6,234 nucleotides of DNA from Geobacteraceae bacterium (GCA_012797715.1 JAAZOO010000038.1:1-6234); one strand, 5' to 3'; positions 1-6,103 are shown, counted from the first letter of the stretch. Program-made: numbers and translations. Notes: generated by a model not told the origin, from the letters alone.

Positions 1-189
1 CTTCTTCGCCTCCATGCCGACCGCAAGCACTTTCTGCTGCCCGCCGTAGGTCTTCTGCACCGCGACGACGGACGGTTCGCGCACCACGACACCCTTTCCC
101 TTCAGATAGACGAGGGTATTGGCGGTCCCCAGGTCGATTGCCAGATCGTTGGAAAACATACCGAATATATAATCAAATATCTTGAGCAT
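1..189 (-). CDS. mreB: MreB rod-shape actin homologue (N-terminal 63 residues, cut by window edge)
   Basis: MreB is the bacterial actin homologue: an ATP-binding filament protein under the inner membrane that positions the elongation machinery for peptidoglycan. Only the N-terminus is in the window. The translation contains FSNDLAIDLGTANTLVYLKG (residues 12-31), which covers the phosphate-1 nucleotide-binding loop, then the REPSVVAV strand (38-45); both are typical of MreB. The first ~12 residues (MLKIFDYIFGMF) form a hydrophobic/amphipathic stretch that fits the membrane-binding helix known in Gram-negative MreB. The start at 189 is supported by AAGGGA at 197-202, 7 bases upstream; the ATG at 196 is out of frame and soon hits a stop, and Met11 is a less likely start. 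The gene is transcribed away from the ppiD-like gene. In relatives mreC, mreD, a PBP2 gene and rodA usually follow, but that lies outside this window. Confidence 0.95.
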   Translation of the reverse strand, partial: MLKIFDYIFGMFSNDLAIDLGTANTLVYLKGKGVVVREPSVVAVQKTYGGQQKVLAVGMEAKK

Positions 190-303
190 CATTCATTCCC
201 TTCGCCGTGCATTGCTGCGGCTATCTTGAACCGGAATAGGAAGGATGAATGGTAGCAAAAACCGCCTGTGCTTACAAGAGAGAAAATGGCACCATCTAAC
301 CGG

Positions 304-332
304 TTGCTTTTGCACCGTGATTATATTACTAT
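304..332 (+). promoter_or_regulatory. Candidate promoter for the ppiD-like gene
   Basis: TTGCTT (304-309) and TACTAT (327-332) are separated by 17 bases and would start transcription near 339, about 50 bases before the ATG at 389. Each hexamer matches only part of the sigma-70 consensus. The site overlaps the candidate mreB promoter on the other strand, so the two divergent genes may share this AT-rich control patch. Confidence 0.3.
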
Positions 333-345
333 GCCGTCCCGTCAA
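320..345 (-). promoter_or_regulatory. Candidate promoter for mreB
   Basis: On the minus strand there is a perfect -10 hexamer TATAAT (325-320) with TTGACG (345-340) upstream. The spacer is only 14 bases, shorter than the 16-18 preferred by sigma-70, so the -35 assignment is doubtful. Transcription from this -10 would give a leader of roughly 120 bases before the mreB ATG. This is pattern matching only. Confidence 0.3.
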
Positions 346-372
346 CGCGAAAATTCCCTTATTTATTAAGAA

Positions 373-379
373 AAAGGAG
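373..379 (+). promoter_or_regulatory. Ribosome binding site that fixes the ppiD-like start
   Basis: AAAGGAG lies 9 bases before the ATG at 389. It decides in favour of the 527-residue protein over the 575-residue reading frame that begins at 245, whose additional 48 residues have no family resemblance. Confidence 0.8.
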
Positions 380-388
380 TTACCTGCA

Positions 389-1972
389 ATGCTTGGAGTC
401 ATGAGAAAGTATAAACGGTCATTTCTCATAAAAGGCGTATTCTCAGTCATCGTTCTCTCCTTTGTGGGCACGATCTTCCTGATCTGGGGCAAGGGAGGAG
501 AGGGGCTACGGGGATCGAAATATGCAGCCAAGGTGAACGGCGCTACAATCTCCTTTCAGGAATATTCAAGGGGTTACGATCAGATGCGGGAGTCTTTCCA
601 GCGGATGTACGGACAGCCCATCACCCCTGAGATAGAAAAACAACTGGGGCTCCGGAAGATGGCCATCGAAAACCTGATCAGCGCCACACTGGTCCGGCAG
701 GAAGCGAACCGGATGGGCATCAAGGTATCGGACAAGGAAGTAATCGACGAAATATCAAAAATACCGTACTTCTCCACGAACGGCGCTTTCGACAAACAGA
801 AGTATGAGCAGGTGCTCAAGATGAACAGGATCACGCCCTCCGAGTACGAAGAGGCAATCCGGAAGGAAATCCTGATGCGCAAAGCCCGCACGTCCATACA
901 AGAGGGTGCGAAGGTTACCGATGCAGAAGCAATCGAAGCCTTCAGAAAAAAGAGGGACACAATAAATCTTCAGTTTACCTCCTTCTCTCCGGAAGACGTG
1001 AAAAAGGATATCAACGTCACCGACAAGGAACTGAACGCCTACGTGGAGCGGCACAAAAAGGAATTCATGACTGACGAGGAAATCAGCATATCCTTTCTTC
1101 TCCTCTCCCCCGCTGCGGCTGCCTCCAGGGTCACCGTGAGCGAGGACGAGCTCTCTACGTACTATCAGAAAAATATCGACCGCTACCAGGACAAGGGAGG
1201 GATACTCCCCTTCGATGCGGTAAAGGAACGGGTCAAGGCCGACTGCACGAGATTCAAGGCGGCGAAAAAAGCCTATGAAATGGCCGCGGACGCATACAAC
1301 AAAACCCATGCGACTGGCGACCTGAAAGCGGCGGCCGGCATGCTTGGCGTCACGGCCAGCGAAACTCCCCTCTTTTCCATGAAGAAGCCGCCTGCATCCA
1401 TCGCTGGAGAGGCTGTCCTTATCCAGAAGGCATTTTCCCTGAAGCAGGGAGAACTGGGAGGCCCTGTCGAGACCGCGAAAGGAGTGTATCTTTTCAAGGT
1501 CCTGAAACGCAATCCCGCCACCGTTCCTCCGCTGGACACGATACGGGGCGAGGTGCGAAAACGGGTCCTCGCGGAGATGTCCCTTGATTTGGCTCGCAAG
1601 AAGGCATCGGATGTCCAAGCACGGATGAGCAAGGGACCGCTCACCGAGTCGCTCCAGGAAACGGGGAATTTCATGTATTCGGAAAAGGGGAGCATACCCA
1701 AGATAGGCGAATCCAGGGAGCTCATGGAAGCGGCGTTCCTCCTGAAAACGAATGACCCGGCTCCCAAGTCACCCTTTCAGGTGAACGGCCGCTGGTATGC
1801 TGTCCGTCTCAAGAGCAGGACGGAGACTTCACTGGACGATTTCAAAAAGGAACGAGAGAAGATAGTCGCCGAACTCCGCCCCCGGAAACAGCGGGAAGCC
1901 GTGGAGAAGTGGCTGAAGGAACTCCGGGACAAGGCGAAAGTAGACATAAACCCTGCTCTCACCGGGGAGTAA
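389..1972 (+). CDS. ppiD: PpiD-like membrane-anchored periplasmic chaperone (SurA_N domain, degenerate parvulin region)
   Basis: PpiD/SurA-type proteins bind unfolded exported proteins as they leave the Sec translocon; some also catalyse prolyl isomerisation. This 527-residue protein has a short basic N-terminus (MRKYKR), a single membrane segment at about 12-33, and then a periplasmic part: the typical N-in anchor of PpiD. Residues 46-185 match the SurA_N type, with VNGATISFQEYSRGYDQM (49-66) and a helical segment through EAIRKEILMRKA (155-166). A full parvulin core is not visible: there is no HIL(I/V) strand and no GGDLGW motif. Only its C-terminal part seems present, at 343-372 (AFSLKQGELGGPVETAKGVY region), with a similar weak segment near 445-475. 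The tail (480-515) is charged and probably helical. The start is set by AAAGGAG at 373-379; Met5 is an alternative. It precedes purC by 80 bases on the same strand, so co-transcription is possible. The family call is firm; isomerase activity is doubtful. Confidence 0.85.
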   Translation: MLGVMRKYKRSFLIKGVFSVIVLSFVGTIFLIWGKGGEGLRGSKYAAKVNGATISFQEYSRGYDQMRESFQRMYGQPITPEIEKQLGLRKMAIENLISATLVRQEANRMGIKVSDKEVIDEISKIPYFSTNGAFDKQKYEQVLKMNRITPSEYEEAIRKEILMRKARTSIQEGAKVTDAEAIEAFRKKRDTINLQFTSFSPEDVKKDINVTDKELNAYVERHKKEFMTDEEISISFLLLSPAAAASRVTVSEDELSTYYQKNIDRYQDKGGILPFDAVKERVKADCTRFKAAKKAYEMAADAYNKTHATGDLKAAAGMLGVTASETPLFSMKKPPASIAGEAVLIQKAFSLKQGELGGPVETAKGVYLFKVLKRNPATVPPLDTIRGEVRKRVLAEMSLDLARKKASDVQARMSKGPLTESLQETGNFMYSEKGSIPKIGESRELMEAAFLLKTNDPAPKSPFQVNGRWYAVRLKSRTETSLDDFKKEREKIVAELRPRKQREAVEKWLKELRDKAKVDINPALTGE

Positions 1973-2007
1973 TCCGCAGGATCAGGCGCACCATCTCCGT
2001 TACATAA

Positions 2008-2030
2008 CCGGCAGCCAGTGGGCACGCCGG
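2008..2030 (+). other. Short interrupted stem-loop between ppiD-like gene and purC
   Basis: CCGGC (2008-2012) pairs with GCCGG (2026-2030), and inside it GCC (2014-2016) can pair with GGC (2021-2023). There is no T-run after it, so it is not a convincing terminator. It ends 10 bases before the purC Shine-Dalgarno. It is the only structure I see in the 80-base gap. Confidence 0.3.
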
Positions 2031-2040
2031 ACCTGAAGAC

Positions 2041-2047
2041 AAGGAGG
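2041..2047 (+). promoter_or_regulatory. Strong ribosome binding site for purC (GTG start)
   Basis: AAGGAGG lies 5 bases ahead of the GTG at 2053. The near-perfect Shine-Dalgarno supports the GTG start, which gives the family-typical N-terminus ahead of the GKVRDIY motif. Confidence 0.85.
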
Positions 2048-2052
2048 ACACC

Positions 2053-2940
2053 GTGGCACATCTGGTGCTTTCGACCGACTTTCCCGACCTGAAACGCGCA
2101 GGGCGCGGCAAGGTCCGCGACATATACGACCTGGGAGACCAACTCCTCATCGTCACCACAGACCGCATATCAGCCTTCGACGTCATCATGAACGAAGGGA
2201 TACCCGGCAAGGGTCAGGTACTCACCGCCATTTCCGCTTTCTGGTTCCGGCAGATGGAAGGCATCCTGCCCCACCACCTGATATCCACCGATGTTGCGGA
2301 CTTTCCGACCCAATGCGAGAAATACAGCGACATCCTCCAAGGACGCTCCATGCTGGTGAAAAAGTCGCGACCGCTGCCGGTTGAGTGCATCGTCCGCGGC
2401 TACCTGGCAGGTTCGGGCTGGAAGGAATACCGGGAAACGGGTTCCGTCTGCGGCATTCCCCTCCCCCCCGGACTCCGCGAGTCGGAGCGCTTGGCGGAAC
2501 CGATCTTCACACCGTCCACCAAGGCGGAAATCGGCGACCATGACGAGAACATCCCCTTTGAACGCATGGTGGAACTGTGCGGAAAAGAAATCGCCGAAAC
2601 GGCCCGAAAGGCCACGCTGGAGATCTACGCGTCAGCCCGGGAAACGGCCGCAGCGCGCGGTATCATCATTGCGGACACAAAATTCGAATTCGGAATGCAT
2701 GGCAACGAACTGATACTCATCGACGAGTGCCTGACCCCCGATTCAAGCCGTTTCTGGCCCATGGAGGGGTATCAGCCCGGTCGCCCCCAGCCCAGCTTCG
2801 ACAAGCAGTTCCTCCGGGATTACCTGGAAACCCTTGACTGGGACAAGAAAGCTCCGCCGCCCCCGCTTCCGGAAGAGATCATCCGGAAAACATCCGAAAA
2901 GTACCGCGAAGCCCTGGAAAGGCTCACCGGAAACGAATAG
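2053..2940 (+). CDS. purC: Phosphoribosylaminoimidazole-succinocarboxamide synthase (SAICAR synthetase)
   Basis: PurC catalyses the ATP-dependent joining of aspartate to CAIR to give SAICAR, a late step of de novo purine synthesis in the cytoplasm. The 295-residue product shows the family motifs in order: GRGKVRDIYDLGD (17-29, nucleotide-binding strand and loop), TTDRISAFDVIM (35-46), the GKG turn (52-54), VECIVRGYLAGSGWKEY (110-126, SAICAR synthetase signature 1), the FTPSTKAEIGDHDENI segment (152-167), and LILIDECLTPDSSRFWP (220-236, signature 2). The length is that of the longer bacterial/yeast-type form, which carries a C-terminal region with FDKQFLRDYLE (249-259). Translation starts at GTG 2053. 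A terminator-like hairpin follows 10 bases after the TAG. No other purine gene is in the window, so it is either single or co-transcribed with the ppiD-like gene. I see no riboswitch or purine operator in the 80-base gap upstream. Confidence 0.97.
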   Translation: MAHLVLSTDFPDLKRAGRGKVRDIYDLGDQLLIVTTDRISAFDVIMNEGIPGKGQVLTAISAFWFRQMEGILPHHLISTDVADFPTQCEKYSDILQGRSMLVKKSRPLPVECIVRGYLAGSGWKEYRETGSVCGIPLPPGLRESERLAEPIFTPSTKAEIGDHDENIPFERMVELCGKEIAETARKATLEIYASARETAAARGIIIADTKFEFGMHGNELILIDECLTPDSSRFWPMEGYQPGRPQPSFDKQFLRDYLETLDWDKKAPPPPLPEEIIRKTSEKYREALERLTGNE

Positions 2941-2950
2941 GAAGGAAGGC

Positions 2951-2977
2951 GCCCCGGACACGGAACCCGGGGCCTTT
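2951..2977 (+). terminator. Probable rho-independent terminator after purC
   Basis: GCCCCGG (2951-2957) pairs with CCGGGGC (2967-2973) around a 9-base loop, 10 bases past the purC stop. It is followed by CTTT, a weak T-run, so the call rests mainly on the GC-rich stem and its position. The sequence before the stem (AGG) can extend pairing into TTT through A-T and G-T pairs beyond one mismatch. Confidence 0.5.
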
Positions 2978-3161
2978 CCCGCCGCCTCTCCCTTCCCCTC
3001 CGGAACTCGGACACCTGGCTCCCTGCGGGAGAGAATCTGCGGGACACTCCCGAAGGAAGCGATGGGGGGGAAAGGGTTCCACATCTTTTTCTTCATGCCC
3101 CCCGGTTAAAGTAGTGCCCGCTTCCGCCGAATAGTACAAGAGAACGCATCTTCTCCGGCCC

Positions 3162-3199
3162 CCTCCCGAACTGTTCCGTTCAGGAACACATCCGGGAGG
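3162..3199. other. Two-tier hairpin in the purC-kinase spacer
   Basis: Outer stem CCTCCCG (3162-3168) with CGGGAGG (3193-3199), 7 bp; internal loop AAC/CATC; inner stem TGTTCC (3172-3177) with GGAACA (3183-3188), 6 bp; loop GTTCA. Thirteen Watson-Crick pairs in 38 bases. No T-run follows on either strand, so it is not a classical terminator. Confidence 0.55.
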
Positions 3200-3293
3200 A
3201 TACCTTCCCTGAGTATCGGAGAACGTGCATTTCCCTTCTCTCCCTTATCCCGGCCACGATTGTTTTTCGTGTACGCCTTCGTTTCCTTCAAAA

Positions 3294-3314
3294 CGCCTCC
3301 CGAACTTCGAGGCG
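3294..3314 (+). other. Hairpin just upstream of the kinase start
   Basis: CGCCTC (3294-3299) pairs with GAGGCG (3309-3314) around a 9-base loop. It ends 6 bases before the weak GGGG Shine-Dalgarno (3321-3324) of the kinase. If it forms in the mRNA it sits at the edge of the ribosome footprint and could affect initiation. Confidence 0.4.
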
Positions 3315-3330
3315 CTGAACGGGGCCCGAT

Positions 3331-5481
3331 ATGGAACGCAAGGAACTAGCGGGCATCGAGCAAACCGCCATGGTCTGTACTCTCCTCCATGAATCCCATG
3401 CCTTCTTCACCGGAATAGTCGGAATCTCTTTCCTCGCATTCTTCTCGGGATTCATGCTGTACCGCAAACTAACGTCTGCACTCAGTGAAAAAAGTGAGGG
3501 AGAAGCCCTGTTCCGCGCCGTCGTGAGCGTGGCATCGGATGGCATCCTTCTTGTTGACGCGGAGAGCCTGCAGATTCTTGAAGCCAACAGAGGCCTGGAG
3601 GCCATGCTCGGGTACGGTGAGGGAGAACTCACGGGAAAGAGCCTGTCCTCCCTGACCGCCTGTGATCACGATTTTCACAAAGGGGCATCGCCGGGAGAAT
3701 CCGTCGAATCGTCTTCCCGGGCTGCCGACCGGGTATTTCTCACCAGGGAAGGAAGAGAGATTCACACCCAGACGAAAACAACCCGTGTCCGCCTCAAAAA
3801 AAGGGAGATAGTATGCCTGTCCGTCCATGACATAACGGAGAGAAAACAGGCCGAAGAAGCCCTGCGCACTGTCACTATGGAACTGGAGAGGCGTATTGCG
3901 GAAAGGACGGCAGAGTTATCCGAGGCCAACGCCCGGCTGACGGCCGATATCGAGGAAAAGATTCGGGTAGAGACAGCTCTCAGAAAGGAAGAGAGCATCC
4001 GCCGCATGGTGTTCGACGCGATTCCTGACATGATTACCGTTATCGACCGGAATCTCCGCATTATCCACTCCAACTGGGGCGGCGGATACGACTACGTTCC
4101 CCAGGAGATGCGCAGCGGCACCCCCTACTGCTACGACGCCTTCTATCCTTCCCAGGGCGGGAAGTGCGAGCCGTGCCATGCGCTTGAGGCCTTTACCACC
4201 GGAAAGGTGGTTTGCAGGGAAAAACTGAACCCCCGCATCGGTCATGTGGAGATCTGCGCATACCCCATCTTCGGCGACGACGGTCAGGTTCTCATGGTAG
4301 TGGAACATGCCAGAAATATTGACGAAAGAAAGAGACTGGAAGAGGAGCGGCTGAAGTTTCAGAAACTGGAATCGGTGGGCATGCTGGCAGGGGGAATCGC
4401 CCATGACTTCAACAATCTGCTCACCGGCGTGCTGGGAAATATCTACCTATCCAAGACACTTGCCCCAAAGGGTGGAAAACTGGCACGGCGGCTGGAAGAG
4501 GCTGAAAAGGCCGCACAGCGCGCCGCAAGCCTGACCCACCAGCTTCTCACTTTTTCACGGGGCGGTGAGCCTGTCAGGAAAACCGTTTCCCTGGAAAAGT
4601 TGATCAGAGACACCGTCTCCTTCGGTCTGCGCGGGTCGAACGTCAGGTGCGAAATCTCCATACCTCCCGACATCTGGCCCGTCCAGGTGGACTGCGGACA
4701 GATATCCCAGGTAATCGGCAACCTTATCATGAATGCGGACCAGGCCATGCGCGACGGTGGAATCGTCACTGTCTGCGCGGTCAATGCCATCGTCGGGCAG
4801 AAAGAATCCCCTACCCTCTCACCGGGGAGGTACGTGAAGGTTTCAGTCACGGATAGCGGCTCCGGAATACCGGATTCTGATTTGGGCAGGATATTCGACC
4901 CCTATTTCACGACAAAAAGCTCGGGAAGCGGTCTGGGGCTCTCGGCTGCATTTTCCATTATCAAAAAACATGGCGGGGTCATTACCGTTGATTCCCGTCT
5001 CGGAGAAGGCTCAACATTCCATTTCTTCCTCCCTGCGGCGGACGGGGTTGCGGCGGAAATTGAGGGTGAACCCGCAGCGCCCGGACGAGAGAGAGGAAAA
5101 ATTCTCGTCATGGATGACGAGGAGATCATCCGTGAAATCTCGGGAGAAATTCTTGCCCACCTGGGATACCGGGCTGAGTTCTGCACAGACGGGGCTGAAG
5201 CCATCGAGAAATACAAAGAGGCCCGTGAATCGGGAGAACCGTTCGACCTCATCCTCATGGACCTGACCATTCCCGGAGGCATGGGCGGGAAGGATGCCAT
5301 GAAGCGCATCCTGGAAATCGACCCGGATGCCAAAGGGATTGTCTCCAGCGGTTACTCCAGCGATCCGATTCTTGCCAGGTACGATCAGTACGGCTTCCGC
5401 GGCGTTATGACAAAGCCCTACGATATGGAAGAAATGGAACGAACGCTGCGACGGGTCATGGACGAGGAGAAGCGGGGCTGA
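3331..5481 (+). CDS. Hybrid sensor histidine kinase: membrane segment, two PAS domains, HisKA/HATPase, C-terminal receiver
   Basis: A sensory kinase of 716 residues. One hydrophobic segment at about 25-44 probably anchors it, leaving nearly all of it cytoplasmic. PAS1 spans about 56-172 (SDGILLVDAESLQILEANRG; closes in VHDITERKQAEEAL), followed by a coiled coil at about 173-222. PAS2 spans about 223-335 and holds Cys267, Cys279, Cys282-His283 and Cys295. The dimerisation domain has GGIAHDFNNLLTGVLGN with phospho-acceptor His358. The ATPase domain has the N-box (NLIMNADQAM, Asn468), G1 DSGSGIP (508-514), F-box FDPYFTTK (522-529) and G2 GSGLGLS (532-538). The receiver (about 588-710) has acidic Asp595/Asp596, phospho-acceptor Asp644, Ser672 and Lys695, all intact. 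The kinase and receiver thus look active. No separate regulator or output gene is adjacent, so it is an orphan whose target is unknown. The start at 3331 has only a weak GGGG Shine-Dalgarno; ATG 3370 would still keep the membrane segment. Confidence 0.93.
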   Translation: MERKELAGIEQTAMVCTLLHESHAFFTGIVGISFLAFFSGFMLYRKLTSALSEKSEGEALFRAVVSVASDGILLVDAESLQILEANRGLEAMLGYGEGELTGKSLSSLTACDHDFHKGASPGESVESSSRAADRVFLTREGREIHTQTKTTRVRLKKREIVCLSVHDITERKQAEEALRTVTMELERRIAERTAELSEANARLTADIEEKIRVETALRKEESIRRMVFDAIPDMITVIDRNLRIIHSNWGGGYDYVPQEMRSGTPYCYDAFYPSQGGKCEPCHALEAFTTGKVVCREKLNPRIGHVEICAYPIFGDDGQVLMVVEHARNIDERKRLEEERLKFQKLESVGMLAGGIAHDFNNLLTGVLGNIYLSKTLAPKGGKLARRLEEAEKAAQRAASLTHQLLTFSRGGEPVRKTVSLEKLIRDTVSFGLRGSNVRCEISIPPDIWPVQVDCGQISQVIGNLIMNADQAMRDGGIVTVCAVNAIVGQKESPTLSPGRYVKVSVTDSGSGIPDSDLGRIFDPYFTTKSSGSGLGLSAAFSIIKKHGGVITVDSRLGEGSTFHFFLPAADGVAAEIEGEPAAPGRERGKILVMDDEEIIREISGEILAHLGYRAEFCTDGAEAIEKYKEARESGEPFDLILMDLTIPGGMGGKDAMKRILEIDPDAKGIVSSGYSSDPILARYDQYGFRGVMTKPYDMEEMERTLRRVMDEEKRG

Positions 5482-5510
5482 ACGATAGCCTGCCGATCCA
5501 CGGAGTGGCG

Positions 5511-5999
5511 CTACATCGCATAGAGGGTTTCGTCCCGCTGGGGCGGCGCAAGACGCCGTTTTACCCCCGCGACGCCCTCGCGGACAAAGGGATTTTCCAG
5601 TTCCGTCAGATCCCCCATTTCCTCCTCGATCTTTTCCGGGTCTTCCCCGGCCTCGAGACGGCGGATGGCCTCTTCCGCCCGAGAACCCAAATCAATGCCG
5701 GTTGCCTCGGAAAACCTCCGCATGAAACGGGCCATCTGCCGGGGATCGTTCTCATCGATTCCGTCCATCTCTCCGGCAAGCCCTTCCAGGGCCCTCTCCA
5801 TTCTCTCCTCATCCATATCCGGTATTCCCTCCACCGGCTCATCCTTGCGGCCATGGGAGAAGGCAAAGGGCGAAACCTGCTTTTCCAGGTCCGGCCGCCC
5901 GCACCGTGGGCAGGCGGGCCGCTTTTCCGTTGTTATCCGTCTGGACAGAAAATTGTAGATTCTGTGGCAATCAACGCAATAGAACTCATACACCGGCAT
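5511..5999 (-). CDS. FmdB-family zinc-ribbon protein with long acidic C-terminal tail
   Basis: The 162-residue product begins MPVYEFYCVDCHRIYNF, the hallmark of FmdB-type putative regulatory zinc ribbons. Two knuckles, Cys8-x2-Cys11 and Cys30-x2-Cys33, should bind one zinc ion. Family members are named after a protein encoded near a formamidase gene; their biochemical role is not established, so regulation is only a suggestion. After residue ~50 comes a charged, mostly helical extension: PDMDEERMERALEGLAGEMD (60-79), RQMARFMRRFSEATGIDLG (87-105), AEEAIRRLEAGEDPEKIEEE (108-127) and LTELENPF. This is far longer than the short FmdB proteins, often under about 110 residues. GAGGAG at 6008-6013, 8 bases upstream, supports the ATG at 5999. 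The gene converges on the hybrid kinase with 29 bases between stops. A possible promoter and a 10-bp leader hairpin lie upstream. Confidence 0.9.
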   Translation of the reverse strand: MPVYEFYCVDCHRIYNFLSRRITTEKRPACPRCGRPDLEKQVSPFAFSHGRKDEPVEGIPDMDEERMERALEGLAGEMDGIDENDPRQMARFMRRFSEATGIDLGSRAEEAIRRLEAGEDPEKIEEEMGDLTELENPFVREGVAGVKRRLAPPQRDETLYAM

Positions 6000-6025
6000 G
6001 GTATCCGCTCCTCAGCAGGTTCCTG

Positions 6026-6055
6026 CCGTGCCGGGAGGAAACGGGCCCGGCACGG
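6026..6055. other. Perfect 10-bp hairpin in the leader of the FmdB-family gene
   Basis: CCGTGCCGGG (6026-6035) is followed, after a 10-base spacer, by its exact reverse complement CCCGGCACGG (6046-6055). It lies 12 bases upstream of the GAGGAG ribosome binding site of the minus-strand gene. Neither strand shows a T-run right after the stem, so a leader control element, or a rho-assisted end of an upstream transcript, is as likely as a simple terminator. Confidence 0.65.
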
Positions 6056-6073
6056 AAACGATTCGATTTTCCT

Positions 6074-6103
6074 CTCATACCATACTCGACCGGTGGAATG
6101 CAA
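6074..6103 (-). promoter_or_regulatory. Candidate extended -10 promoter for the FmdB-family gene
   Basis: On the minus strand TTGCAT (6103-6098) is followed after 18 bases by TATGAG (6079-6074), with TGG directly before the -10 (an extended -10 TGn). Transcription would begin near 6067, giving a leader of about 67 bases that contains the 10-bp hairpin and the ribosome binding site. The match is moderate. Confidence 0.35.

Larger units (their letters stand above)
2941..3330. other. 390-base spacer with repeated complementary hexamers and several stem-loops
   Basis: No convincing gene lies here. After the purC terminator there are small hairpins at 3019-3031 (CTCCC/GGGAG) and 3040-3052 (CGGGA/TCCCG), a two-tier hairpin at 3162-3199, and a 6-bp hairpin at 3294-3314. 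CTCCCG occurs at 3047, 3163 and 3297, and its complement CGGGAG at 3026 and 3193, so several alternative pairings are possible. An 11-base direct repeat, CCTCCCGAACT, occurs at 3162-3172 and 3296-3306. There is a G7 run at 3064-3070. I found no good sigma-70 or sigma-54 promoter for the kinase by eye. A long leader RNA, a small RNA or decayed sequence are all possible. Confidence 0.5.

Noticed and set aside
245..388. 48-codon in-frame N-terminal extension of the ppiD-like gene
   Set aside because: It has no family resemblance, would place a second hydrophobic stretch before the known anchor, and covers the likely promoter and leader. The AAAGGAG at 373-379 points to the ATG at 389.
755..1618. 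287-residue minus-strand open frame inside the ppiD-like gene
   Set aside because: It is antisense to a recognised gene, its Cys/Phe/Arg-rich composition is typical of a shadow frame, and no motif was recognised.
3016..3026. TGGC...TGC as a sigma-54 promoter for the kinase
   Set aside because: The GG and GC are only 6 bases apart; sigma-54 needs about 10.
3064..3103. G7 run and C6 run as a stem or G-quadruplex
   Set aside because: The loop of about 27 bases is long, and only two G-runs are present where a quadruplex needs four.
2834..3109. 91-residue plus-strand frame overlapping the end of purC
   Set aside because: Most of it is out of frame with purC, it spans the terminator hairpin, and it is Pro/Arg/Lys-rich without any motif.
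2924..3139. Minus-strand frame of 71 codons from a TTG start
   Set aside because: It has no clear ribosome binding site, low-complexity Gly/Arg content, and runs through the purC terminator.
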